In this document: piece by piece, positions 27,031-35,048 of the stretch
Numbering within the stretch: the first letter of the stretch is position 1
Layout: the number at the start of each line of letters is the position of its first letter
DNA from: an uncultured Porphyromonadaceae bacterium
Lineage (GTDB): Bacteria; Bacteroidota; Bacteroidia; Bacteroidales; UBA11471
Assembly: GCA_900547555.1 (NCBI GenBank)
Contig: URHG01000010.1
Location: forward strand, 1-64,000
Reading direction: 5' to 3'
Length of the DNA: 64,000 nucleotides
Translations under genes and position numbers: made by a program
The notes under the pieces: generated by a model
The model's input: only the letters and a program-made list of their open reading frames with translations
What the model was told of the DNA's origin: nothing
Databases searched by the model: none

Positions 27031-27969
27031 ATGATCCAAAGACCGCCATTCAAGGTTTTCGCCGGAACGAACACGCGTTATCTGGCCGAAAAAATCTGTA
27101 ACTCATTAGGTTGCGAATTAGGAAAAATGAACATTCAGCACTTCGCTGACGGTGAATTTTCGGTGTCTTTTGAAGAATCGATTCGCGGTTGCCAAGTATT
27201 TTTGATCCAATCGACTTATCCCAACGCCGACAATTTGATGGAGCTCCTTCTTATGATCGACGCTGCCAAACGCGCTTCGGCCGAGTCGATTATCGCCGTA
27301 ACCCCCTATTTCGGCTGGGCACGACAAGACCGTAAAGACAAACCCCGCGTATCGATCGCCGCCAAACTGATCGCCGACCTTCTGAGCGTGGCCGGCATCG
27401 ACCGCCTCATTACAATGGACTTGCACGCTGACCAGATTCAGGGTTTCTTCAATGTTCCGGTCGATCACCTTTACGCTTCTACCGTTTTCGGTGAATACAT
27501 CAAATCCCTCAAACTCAAAGATATGGTTATCGCATCGCCCGATGTCGGCGGTTCAAAACGGGCAAACTCGTATGCCAAGTATTTCGGTGTACCTCTAGTA
27601 TTATGTCATAAATCGAGAGCCAAAGCCAACGAAGTCGAGAGCATGACCGTTATCGGAGATGTCAAAGATAAAAACGTCATTCTCGTAGACGACATGGTCG
27701 ATACCGCCGGAACAATCACCAAAGCTGCCGACCTGATGATAAGCAAAGGTGCTCTTTCTGTCCGTGCCATCGCCAGCCACGCCGTGATGTCCGACCCCGC
27801 AACATCGCGTGTTACAGAATCGAAAATGACCGAAATGATATTTACCGACAGTATTCCCTATTATAAAAACTGTTCCAAAGTACATATCATCAGTATCGCC
27901 GATATGTTTGCCGATACGATACGGCGCGTTTACGAAAACGAATCTATCAGTTCGCAATACATTATTTAA
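27031..27969 (+). CDS. prs: Ribose-phosphate pyrophosphokinase
   Basis: 312 aa class I PRPP synthetase, which transfers pyrophosphate from ATP to ribose-5-phosphate to supply purine, pyrimidine, histidine and NAD synthesis. Recognisable segments are the N-terminal KVFAGTNTRYLAEKI, PYFGWARQDRKDKPRVSIAAKL in the ATP-binding loop, the TMDLHADQIQGFF metal-binding segment, SPDVGGSKRANSYA and the PRPP-binding loop ILVDDMVDTAGTI. It has its own promoter box and terminator. Confidence 0.97.
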   Translation: MIQRPPFKVFAGTNTRYLAEKICNSLGCELGKMNIQHFADGEFSVSFEESIRGCQVFLIQSTYPNADNLMELLLMIDAAKRASAESIIAVTPYFGWARQDRKDKPRVSIAAKLIADLLSVAGIDRLITMDLHADQIQGFFNVPVDHLYASTVFGEYIKSLKLKDMVIASPDVGGSKRANSYAKYFGVPLVLCHKSRAKANEVESMTVIGDVKDKNVILVDDMVDTAGTITKAADLMISKGALSVRAIASHAVMSDPATSRVTESKMTEMIFTDSIPYYKNCSKVHIISIADMFADTIRRVYENESISSQYII

Positions 27970-27991
27970 GCGATACCCTACCTATCTATTC

Positions 27992-28032
27992 CGGCTTCGT
28001 TCAAAATAAGGGACGAAGCCGTTTTCTTTTTT
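27992..28032 (+). terminator. Intrinsic terminator after prs
   Basis: CGGCTTCGT (27992-28000) pairs with ACGAAGCCG (28013-28021) around a 12-base loop, followed directly by a T-rich run. Confidence 0.85.
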
Positions 28033-28076
28033 TTAAAAAAAACTTATCGATATTTCAAAAGTTTTTCAAGTATAGA

Positions 28077-28108
28077 TTGGCCGGCTATCAAAAAATACCT
28101 TACCTTTG
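28077..28108 (+). promoter_or_regulatory. Promoter of the PCMD lipoprotein / barrel pair
   Basis: TTG (28077-28079), 21-base spacer, TACCTTTG (28101-28108). The predicted leader before the ATG at 28221 is about 105 bases. Confidence 0.65.
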
Positions 28109-28220
28109 CAACGTCAATTCACAAAAAGAGTATACAATTCGGGAAGTCTTCACGATTCGGAAGTACAATAATCCTCATTTTTGTCATTGGCAGAATTATA
28201 CATATTTCAAAACCGCACAA

Positions 28221-29453
28221 ATGAAAAAATTGCATCATACCTTTTTCCTCCTTTGCGGAATAGTGGTCGCATTCTCGACGACAAGTTGCATCAAAGACGA
28301 AAAAGCCAATGTAGAATGCGACATCGAAAACATCGTCGTTGCACAAGAAGACCTCATCACATATACCAAGATAGACCGAGACCGGGCTATCGTCTCACTG
28401 AAACGGAAATCGGTAAATTTCGAAAGTGAAATAAACCCTACATACATTGTATCGGACGGAGCCACATACACCATAGAGAACGAAACCGATAAAGATGCCG
28501 TACATATCGAATACGTGAAAGTAACTTCGGAAGACAAACAATACAGCAAGACCTATACGGTATTATTCACTCCGACCGAAATACCGGCTCACTTCGGATT
28601 CGAATATTGGGCTGTCGACGGCAAATACGAAAAGTCTTACGAACACGGTATGACCATAACCAACGATGACGGGACAGCAGAACACTACCCCGAGATCGAC
28701 CTCTATCTTTGGGATAGCGGTAACCTCGGATTTTCGGCCGTCGCCAGCGGAAAAGGGCCGAAAGAATACCCTACGTTTTCGACCGACGATGCTTACAGCG
28801 GCAGCAAAGCCGCCAAGCTCGTTACCCGCAAGACCGGCACGTTAGGTGCGACTCTCAACAAACCCATCGCCGCCGGGAATATTTTTCTCGGAGAATTTTC
28901 GGGTAAAGGCATCAACTTGATGGCAGAACCCTTGAAAGCGACCCGCTTCGGTTATCCTTACGACAAGATACCGACTTCGTTCGATGTCTATTTCAAATAC
29001 AAACGGGGTACTTACGCCCATACCGGCGAAGTATTCACGACTCGCGAAGGGACTCCCGACTTCTGCGCTATCTATGCCGTTTTCTTCGACAATGTAATAG
29101 CCAAAGAAGAAAACCCGCTCGATATACCCACCCTCGACGGCTCTAACGTATTCACCAGTTCATCGATTATCGCCATTGCCAACCTGCATACATGCGATAA
29201 TGAAGAATACCGGAAGTGGGAAGGTGGAACCGACGGAGAATGGAAACACGTCAATATACCCTTCAAAGGCCAAAAAGAAGGCGTTGATTACCGTACTCTT
29301 ATCGATCCCGAACGACTGAAAAAACAAGAATATAGTTTAGCGATCGTATGCTGTTCGAGTTATTACGGCGACTTTTTCGAAGGTGCCATCGACAGCGAGT
29401 TAACAATCGACGACCTCACGATTCATTACGAAGACGTCCCCGTACAGCCATAA
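28221..29453 (+). CDS. PCMD domain lipoprotein
   Basis: 410 aa. The signal sequence ends in a lipobox STTSC (C23). The N-terminal part (about 24-130) is a beta-sandwich-like stretch ending TYTVLFTP; the remainder (about 135-400), including FEYW, the ASGKGPKEYPTF region and repeated YSGSKAAKLVT and IIAIANLH segments, is typical of the PCMD (putative carbohydrate metabolism, PF13201) domain. Such proteins are surface lipoproteins thought to bind glycans, by fold. I start at MKKLHHTF (28221), the only position giving a signal peptide. A beta-barrel gene follows after 11 bases. Confidence 0.85.
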   Translation: MKKLHHTFFLLCGIVVAFSTTSCIKDEKANVECDIENIVVAQEDLITYTKIDRDRAIVSLKRKSVNFESEINPTYIVSDGATYTIENETDKDAVHIEYVKVTSEDKQYSKTYTVLFTPTEIPAHFGFEYWAVDGKYEKSYEHGMTITNDDGTAEHYPEIDLYLWDSGNLGFSAVASGKGPKEYPTFSTDDAYSGSKAAKLVTRKTGTLGATLNKPIAAGNIFLGEFSGKGINLMAEPLKATRFGYPYDKIPTSFDVYFKYKRGTYAHTGEVFTTREGTPDFCAIYAVFFDNVIAKEENPLDIPTLDGSNVFTSSSIIAIANLHTCDNEEYRKWEGGTDGEWKHVNIPFKGQKEGVDYRTLIDPERLKKQEYSLAIVCCSSYYGDFFEGAIDSELTIDDLTIHYEDVPVQP

Positions 29454-29464
29454 TCAAAAGATCT

Positions 29465-30250
29465 ATGAAAAAACAATTTCTGTATATATTTCTCGCCGTA
29501 TTCTCTATTGGAATTCCGGCACAAGCAATTACCAACCAAGATATTGACGAGGCTGCAACCTTAGCCGAAAAATATCAACAGCACAAGAAAGCCAAAGTAT
29601 ATGAATTCAGTGTAAAAGCGGGATTCAATATCGGAGGAACATCTCCTATGGGACTGCCGGCCGAAATACGGCAAATCAACTCTTTCAGCCCTACCCTATC
29701 CCTATCGATCGGCGGCGATGTAATACGCTGGTTCTCGCCCAAATGGGGTGTAAATTTGGGTCTACGCTTCGAGACGAAAGGAATGGAAACCGATGCCTCG
29801 GTAAAAAATTATGTCATCAAACTGCTAAACGACGGGAGCTATATCGAGGGTATCTATACCGGTGATGTCGTAACCAAAGTCAACAATCAATATCTGACGC
29901 TGCCCTTACAAGCCGCATACAAGGCCGGGGAAAGATGGAAACTGAAAGCCGGTGTATATGTATCGTTCCTGCTCCGGGGAAATTTCGACGGGGAAGCCAA
30001 AAACGGATATATGCGTACACACCCGACCGAGCCGAAACTCGAAACAGATGCCCCCTATGATTTCTCGGCCGATACAAAACAATTTGATTGGGGACTCGAC
30101 TTGGGTGCAGAATTCGTCGCCTACAAACACCTCTCTATTTACGCCGACCTGACATGGGGACTCACTCCGATTTTCCCGAGCGACTTTACCGCCATCGGAT
30201 TCAAAATGTATAACGTCTACCTCAATATCGGTTTCGCCTACGTTTTTTAA
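29465..30250 (+). CDS. Outer-membrane beta-barrel protein, PorT-like family
   Basis: 261 aa with a signal peptide (cleavage probably after PAQA). The mature protein alternates short strands such as FSVKAGFNIGGTSPMG, KWGVNLGLRFETKGME, QYLTLPLQAAYKAG and KLKAGVYVSFLL and ends in NIGFAYVF, a C-terminal aromatic residue typical of outer-membrane barrels. It belongs to the PorT/outer-membrane beta-barrel (PF13568-like) group. The start MKKQFLYI (29465) lies 11 bases after the PCMD stop, so the two are probably one operon and may form a surface complex (inference). The stop lies 17 bases from the stop of the convergent NamZ-like gene. Confidence 0.85.
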   Translation: MKKQFLYIFLAVFSIGIPAQAITNQDIDEAATLAEKYQQHKKAKVYEFSVKAGFNIGGTSPMGLPAEIRQINSFSPTLSLSIGGDVIRWFSPKWGVNLGLRFETKGMETDASVKNYVIKLLNDGSYIEGIYTGDVVTKVNNQYLTLPLQAAYKAGERWKLKAGVYVSFLLRGNFDGEAKNGYMRTHPTEPKLETDAPYDFSADTKQFDWGLDLGAEFVAYKHLSIYADLTWGLTPIFPSDFTAIGFKMYNVYLNIGFAYVF

Positions 30251-30267
30251 AAAATAAAAACCCTCAT

Positions 30268-31437
30268 TTATCGGCGGTCATCGGGATAAAGCAAATATTT
30301 GTTTCGCAACTCCTTGTAGGCCGCCAAATCTTTTTGCCATGAAGCGCGTATATCGGCTTCGCTTTTTCCTTCGATAATTTCGCGGCGCACTCGGCTGCTC
30401 CCCATCAATTTATCGAAAAACGAAGGGCTGGAAAAAAATTCGGCTCCCTTCCCCGACCGATGGAAAAATCGCAACAAATACGTCAATGACAAACCCTCGG
30501 GCGGAACAGAATCGCGCAGGTCTATCCCATAACACAATTTACCGCATTGTAACGGATTCTTATCGTATCCGGGCAAAGAGGCAGGCTTGAATATAAAAGT
30601 CCCGCATGTCGAATCGGGATAACCGATCACTTGAAAAGGCATATAAGTACCTCGGCCTACACTCACTCGTGTGGCCTCGAAAAAGCACAGTGAAGGATAG
30701 AATCGTATCGCCGTATCGTTCGGCAGATTGGGCGACGGTTTCACCGGTAATGAATACCGATCGCCGTGCCGCCACCCGCGAAGAGGAATAACCGTCAGAT
30801 CGATCTGCGCCGTGCCGCCCCAATCCTCACCCTTTATCATACAGGCCAGCTCCCCCACCGTAAGACCATGCAAGACAGGTAGGGGTAAAATACCTACGAA
30901 CGAACGTAACGAATCCTCAATCACCGGGCCATCGACATAATCGCAAGGATTCGGTCGGTCGAGGACCCACATCTCCACACCTTGCTCGGCACACCCCTGC
31001 ATAAGATAGTACATGGTGGAAATATAGGTATAAAAACGCGCACCGACATCTTGAATGTCAAAAATCAGAACATCGATATCTTTCAACTGCCGGCCCGAAG
31101 GTTTCTTATTCACACCATACAGCGAATAGATCGGCAATCCGGTACGCGCATCTCTACCATCCGACACTATTTCTCCGGCATCGGCCGTCCCCCTCAAACC
31201 ATGTTCAGGAGCAAAAAGTGCAACAACATTTACCCCCCGGGCCAGAAGCGTATCGACAAGGTGTACCGAAGAAGCCGTCAACAAGGATGTTTGATTCACC
31301 GCCAACGCAACCCGACGCCCATCGAGATCGGATAACCACTCTTCGAGGCGATCGGCTCCTACTTGTACTTTACCGTCGGACATAACCGGCATGGAAACGG
31401 CCCAACACAAAATTACAGACCAAACAAATGCTTTCAT
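30268..31437 (-). CDS. Exo-beta-N-acetylmuramidase NamZ-like protein (DUF1343)
   Basis: 389 aa with an N-terminal signal peptide (about 1-20). The FAPEHGLRG motif, FDIQDVGARFYTYISTM and the VLDRPNP segment are hallmarks of DUF1343, since shown in Bacillus and Tannerella to be exo-N-acetylmuramidases (NamZ, GH171) that release MurNAc from wall fragments. It probably recycles or scavenges peptidoglycan in the periplasm. It is a single gene; no recycling partner (murQ, nagZ) is adjacent. Confidence 0.88.
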   Translation of the reverse strand: MKAFVWSVILCWAVSMPVMSDGKVQVGADRLEEWLSDLDGRRVALAVNQTSLLTASSVHLVDTLLARGVNVVALFAPEHGLRGTADAGEIVSDGRDARTGLPIYSLYGVNKKPSGRQLKDIDVLIFDIQDVGARFYTYISTMYYLMQGCAEQGVEMWVLDRPNPCDYVDGPVIEDSLRSFVGILPLPVLHGLTVGELACMIKGEDWGGTAQIDLTVIPLRGWRHGDRYSLPVKPSPNLPNDTAIRFYPSLCFFEATRVSVGRGTYMPFQVIGYPDSTCGTFIFKPASLPGYDKNPLQCGKLCYGIDLRDSVPPEGLSLTYLLRFFHRSGKGAEFFSSPSFFDKLMGSSRVRREIIEGKSEADIRASWQKDLAAYKELRNKYLLYPDDRR

Positions 31438-31560
31438 CGTACAGAATTTATACTGCCATAAAGATAAAAAGAAAACAAGATTTCAACTTCATCTTATCGA
31501 AGAAATAGATAAAAACCACAAGCAAAATATATAAAAGGACTACGATTCCGATAAATTTAT

Positions 31561-31568
31561 TATCTTTG
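31561..31568 (+). promoter_or_regulatory. Likely -7 box before the 31.6-kb small secreted gene
   Basis: TATCTTTG fits the Bacteroidetes -7 pattern and lies 64 bases before the chosen ATG; no TTG at the -33 distance was found. Confidence 0.4.
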
Positions 31569-31631
31569 GCAACAAGCCACAACCAATATGCAGTATGTGG
31601 TCTTATATCATTTTTCCGCTCACCGATAATA

Positions 31632-32120
31632 ATGGATATTATGAAACTCACGCTTGCTCTTTCTATCATATTTTTTTTCGGGACGACAATATGCACTCTG
31701 AGTCAGGAGCAATCGCCATCGATTCCGGCAAAGCAGGAAACAGTACCTAACGGTCGAAAATATGTTCCCAAACAAGAAATTCCTTTCAATCAGGCCATTA
31801 TGGTATTGGGGTTTGAAAAAATTTTATCATCGAAAAAAGAATCGCTTCTCATACAAAACCGTACACAAGAAACGGTTACCCGCATAAAACTGCGCATCGT
31901 GTATAAAACACCTCAAAACGAAATGCTCGACTACCGGGAAATTTTCCTCGATGAAGAAATTCTACCCGGTATGACCAAAAAATTCTCGATCGACAGTTTC
32001 GATGAAAATCGCCAATATTACTACTACATGACCCCTCCGACCGGGAAAAGTATAGAATCGAGTTACCCATTTAAAATCACATTCACTTTACTACGATACG
32101 ATATAGCCATAACCCGATAA
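31632..32120 (+). CDS. Small secreted protein of unknown function
   Basis: About 162 aa. Two in-frame ATGs (31632 and 31641) both precede a signal peptide (MKLTLALSIIFFFGTTICTL, cleavage near SQ); either could be used. The mature part is a single beta-rich domain (about 40-160) with VLGFEKILSSKKESLLIQNRTQETVTRIKLRIVY, resembling small FxLYD-like or Ig-like beta-sandwich domains that follow an N-terminal tether. I do not recognise the family. It is a single gene, with hsp20 164 bases downstream. Confidence 0.65.
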   Translation: MDIMKLTLALSIIFFFGTTICTLSQEQSPSIPAKQETVPNGRKYVPKQEIPFNQAIMVLGFEKILSSKKESLLIQNRTQETVTRIKLRIVYKTPQNEMLDYREIFLDEEILPGMTKKFSIDSFDENRQYYYYMTPPTGKSIESSYPFKITFTLLRYDIAITR

Positions 32121-32267
32121 ATATCTGACACGTCGAATAAGAGGTTAGACTATTTTAACGACGTTTACCGCACATTCGACAAACATTCTTCCTTTCACAT
32201 TGTTTTTATTGGTAGCGAGACAGAGAAACTCCGTATCGTTATAATCAATCAATTGTTTCACCAATTC

Positions 32268-32284
32268 ATCGGGAGGAAAATAAT
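32268..32284 (+). promoter_or_regulatory. Strong Shine-Dalgarno site before hsp20
   Basis: The sequence TCGGGAGGAAAATAAT ends just before the ATG at 32285, with GGGAGG about 10 bases upstream of it. Most genes in this window have AT-rich starts with no such site. It may allow high translation under stress. Confidence 0.5.
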
Positions 32285-32713
32285 ATGACACCTACCAAAC
32301 AGCAAACACAAAGTTGGTTGCCGTCGATCTTCAACGACTTCTTCGGCAACGAGTGGATAACCAAAAACCGTTCGACAGTTCCCGCAGTCAACATCATGGA
32401 AGACGAAAAACGTTACACCGTAGAGGTAGCCGTTCCGGGACTAAAAAAGGAAGATATAAACGTACGCATCGACGAAAACAGCCATCTGATCATTACGGTC
32501 GACACAAAAAAAGAGAAAGAAGAAGAGGCTCAGAAAGGGAAATATATCCGTCGGGAATTTTCCTGCTCCCAATTCCGCCAAACTCTTTTACTGCCCGAAA
32601 ATATCGATGAAGAAAGTATCGAAGCCAAACAGGAAAACGGACTGCTTACCATACACATTCCCAAGAGGAAAACAGCAGAGAACACGGAACCTAAAAAAAT
32701 CCAAATCAAATAA
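32285..32713 (+). CDS. Small heat-shock protein, Hsp20/alpha-crystallin family
   Basis: 142 aa chaperone that holds unfolding proteins. The alpha-crystallin domain runs about 35-140: VPAVNIMEDEKRYTVEVAVPGLKKEDINVRID, then GKYIRREF and FRQTLLLPENIDEESIEAKQENGLLTIHIPKR, with the closing IPK motif. An unusually strong Shine-Dalgarno-like GGGAGGAAAA sits 9-18 bases before the ATG, rare in Bacteroidetes. A bidirectional hairpin terminator follows. Confidence 0.95.
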   Translation: MTPTKQQTQSWLPSIFNDFFGNEWITKNRSTVPAVNIMEDEKRYTVEVAVPGLKKEDINVRIDENSHLIITVDTKKEKEEEAQKGKYIRREFSCSQFRQTLLLPENIDEESIEAKQENGLLTIHIPKRKTAENTEPKKIQIK

Positions 32714-32731
32714 TGTTCGAGGTTATCATAT

Positions 32732-32764
32732 AAAAGGGTACTTTCACAATGAAAGTACCCTTTT
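32732..32764. terminator. Bidirectional terminator between hsp20 and the GT2 gene
   Basis: AAAAGGGTACTTTC (32732-32745) pairs perfectly with GAAAGTACCCTTTT (32751-32764) around ACAAT. The end of the repeat includes the first two bases of the GT2 stop region on the minus strand. Confidence 0.85.
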
Positions 32765-33965
32765 ATATTTTCATACGACGCCATGTATAATTTTCTTCCT
32801 TGCGTCGGCGGGCCGAAAAGTAATAGTACAAATTCACCGCCGGACGCAACCACTCATATAGCAAGACTTTCATGCCGAGAGGTGGCATATCCATCGTCCA
32901 TGCAAGGCGTTTATAAACCCATGTCTGCATGATTCCCCGCCACAACAACAGCAAAAGTATCGCCCCCCACACCGCAGGATGCGATGGTTGTATCACCGCC
33001 ATAGTAACCAAAGCCGCATAAAAAAGGTAGACCGACAGTTGTTCGAACACAAACAAATATCGACGACTATGGCGAAGATAAGGTGCCGTAAAACAGTAAC
33101 GCAATTTCGACATACGCCACAATGAAACGACATCATCGGTACATACATCGACCCGACTCTCGGGTGAAATTTCCACCCGGGTATTCCGGGACGTAGCCAC
33201 TTCATTGATAAACAGATCATCATCGCCGTAACGAAGATTTAAAGTACGGGAAAAGCCTTTATGTCCGAAAAAAAGCGATTTTCGATACACTACATTCGTT
33301 CCCTCTCCCATGTAAGGATTTCCACACAACGCACAAGACAAATAGCGTAGCGAAAAAAGCAACCGGTCATAAGCAGCATAACAAGCGCCACGTGAAGAAG
33401 ACATATCAAATCGCGTATAACCCAAAACAATATCGACTCCATCGGAGAAGCGACGCATCATATTCCTCAACCAATATCGAGATGACGGGAGACATGTCGC
33501 ATCGAGAACAACGACATAATCGTTTCTGACAGCTTTGAATCCCAACGTTATAGCCAGTTTCCTACGACTCAGCGCACAAGCATCGAAAGGGACGTATGTA
33601 TAATAAAGATGGGGATATTGCTCCGCATACCGATTCAAAAGATCCCGAGTTTCATCGGTAGAAGCATCATCGACCACCACAACCTCGAAATCGGGATAAT
33701 CCTGTTTGAAAAGTTCGGGCAAATTACGACGTAATGATGCCGCATTTTCACAAGCATACACAATAAGGGAAACAGACGGTAAAAATTCCTTTTCCCGAGT
33801 CCCGCTTCTTTCTGTATTTTTGCGACAGAACCGATACACTCTAAGGTAATACTTTACATCGATATAGACGAGAAAAAGCAACAAAGCAACGGCAAAAGAG
33901 CCATAAACAATCACAGATACAGCAAGAGGTTGAGACAATAAACGTATAAAAGATTCAGAACTCAT
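32763..33965 (-). CDS. Membrane-bound family 2 glycosyltransferase
   Basis: 400 aa from MSSESFIRLLSQ (33965). An N-terminal helix (about 12-34) precedes a GT-A domain: PSVSLIVYACENAASLRRNLPELFKQDYPDFEVVVVDDAS, then YVVVLDATCLPS at the usual metal-binding DxD region (here DAT, so the motif is degenerate), and GDDDLFINEVA in the acceptor region. Two to three hydrophobic segments close the protein (about 310-370). It points away from the exopolysaccharide locus and has its own terminator. Donor and acceptor are unknown. Confidence 0.85.
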   Translation of the reverse strand: MSSESFIRLLSQPLAVSVIVYGSFAVALLLFLVYIDVKYYLRVYRFCRKNTERSGTREKEFLPSVSLIVYACENAASLRRNLPELFKQDYPDFEVVVVDDASTDETRDLLNRYAEQYPHLYYTYVPFDACALSRRKLAITLGFKAVRNDYVVVLDATCLPSSRYWLRNMMRRFSDGVDIVLGYTRFDMSSSRGACYAAYDRLLFSLRYLSCALCGNPYMGEGTNVVYRKSLFFGHKGFSRTLNLRYGDDDLFINEVATSRNTRVEISPESRVDVCTDDVVSLWRMSKLRYCFTAPYLRHSRRYLFVFEQLSVYLFYAALVTMAVIQPSHPAVWGAILLLLLWRGIMQTWVYKRLAWTMDMPPLGMKVLLYEWLRPAVNLYYYFSARRRKEENYTWRRMKI

Positions 33966-34154
33966 ATCAATCGCATTTAACGCGATACAAAAATAGGTAA
34001 TCTCTGTGAAGCACCCAAACGGAACAGTCGTTTTAAATCCCTTCCACCAAAAGATCAATAAACAAAAAAACGAGACACCAATACGAGAATAATATCGGTT
34101 TACTGCCACAACAAAAACAGATAAAAGCCGTTATCAAATATAAGAGTTATTATT

Positions 34155-34185
34155 TTGCAGATAATGCACAAAGAGGCTATATTTG
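34155..34185 (+). promoter_or_regulatory. Promoter of the exopolysaccharide locus
   Basis: TTG (34155-34157), 20-base spacer, TATATTTG (34178-34185): a full -33/-7 match. It precedes the export lipoprotein gene at 34217 by about 30 bases and is the only strong promoter seen before the locus. Confidence 0.7.
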
Positions 34186-34216
34186 CAGCTTGAATATAGA
34201 AAAACACTACCGCTTC

Positions 34217-35020
34217 ATGAAGAAAAAAGCCACATTTGCACTGCTGATACTTTCGGCTATTATTTTTCACTCGTGTAAATCATATAAGGACATCGCCTAT
34301 GTACAAGGCTTGGAGTCGGGCGACATCGTTCCCCTGACCGAAAAAATCGCCACAACCATCAATACCAACGATGCATTGCTCATCACCGTATCGGCAGCCA
34401 ACCCCGAAGCCGTCGCCGCCTACAATCCCCCCGTAACAAATTCTCTGAAACCGGGAGAAACCATGTTGTCGTCAAACCCGTCGTTACAAAATTATCTCGT
34501 CGATCCCGACGGATATATCGACTTCCCTTCTTTGGGCCGTATCAAGGTTACGGGACTTACCCGTTCCCAACTCGAACAATACATAAAAAAAGAATTGGAA
34601 CCGATGGTAACCGACCCTATCGTAAAAGTTCAGATATTGACCAATAATATCACCGTATTGGGAGAAGTAACCACTCCGGGAACTTTCGAAATACCCAACG
34701 AACGGCTCTCTCTGTTCGAAGCCTTAGGGTTGGCCAAAGACCTCACCATCTACGCCCGCCGCGACAATATTCTCATCACCCGTGAAACCGAAGACGGGAA
34801 ACTGATCAGTATGCGGGTAGACCTTACGAAACCCGATGTATTCTCATCGCCGGGATTTTACCTGCAAAAAGGCGATGTCGTGTATGTCGAACCCAACGAC
34901 TATCGTAAGTCCAACTCAAGTTACAATAGCAACAAACAGTTCAACGTCTCTATGATATCGACTATCATCAGCGGAGTCTCTGTTATCGCATCTCTTATCA
35001 TTGCATTATTCGTTAAGTAA
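34217..35020 (+). CDS. Polysaccharide export lipoprotein (Wza-like)
   Basis: 267 aa from MKKKATFA (34217); a TTG 27 bases upstream is also in frame but would spoil the signal. The lipobox FHSC gives C20. The mature protein has the poly-export (Poly_export) domain with DALLITVSAANPEAVAAYNPP and YLVDPDGYIDFPSLGRIKVTGLTRSQLEQYI, a SLBB-like segment TNNITVLGEVTTPGTFEIPNERLSLFEALGLA, and a C-terminal hydrophobic helix (about 245-265). Wza-type proteins form the outer-membrane pore of polysaccharide export. It precedes the autokinase gene by 28 bases. Confidence 0.92.
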   Translation: MKKKATFALLILSAIIFHSCKSYKDIAYVQGLESGDIVPLTEKIATTINTNDALLITVSAANPEAVAAYNPPVTNSLKPGETMLSSNPSLQNYLVDPDGYIDFPSLGRIKVTGLTRSQLEQYIKKELEPMVTDPIVKVQILTNNITVLGEVTTPGTFEIPNERLSLFEALGLAKDLTIYARRDNILITRETEDGKLISMRVDLTKPDVFSSPGFYLQKGDVVYVEPNDYRKSNSSYNSNKQFNVSMISTIISGVSVIASLIIALFVK

Positions 35021-35048
35021 TTACAGCACAATAGTCCAAGATATACGC

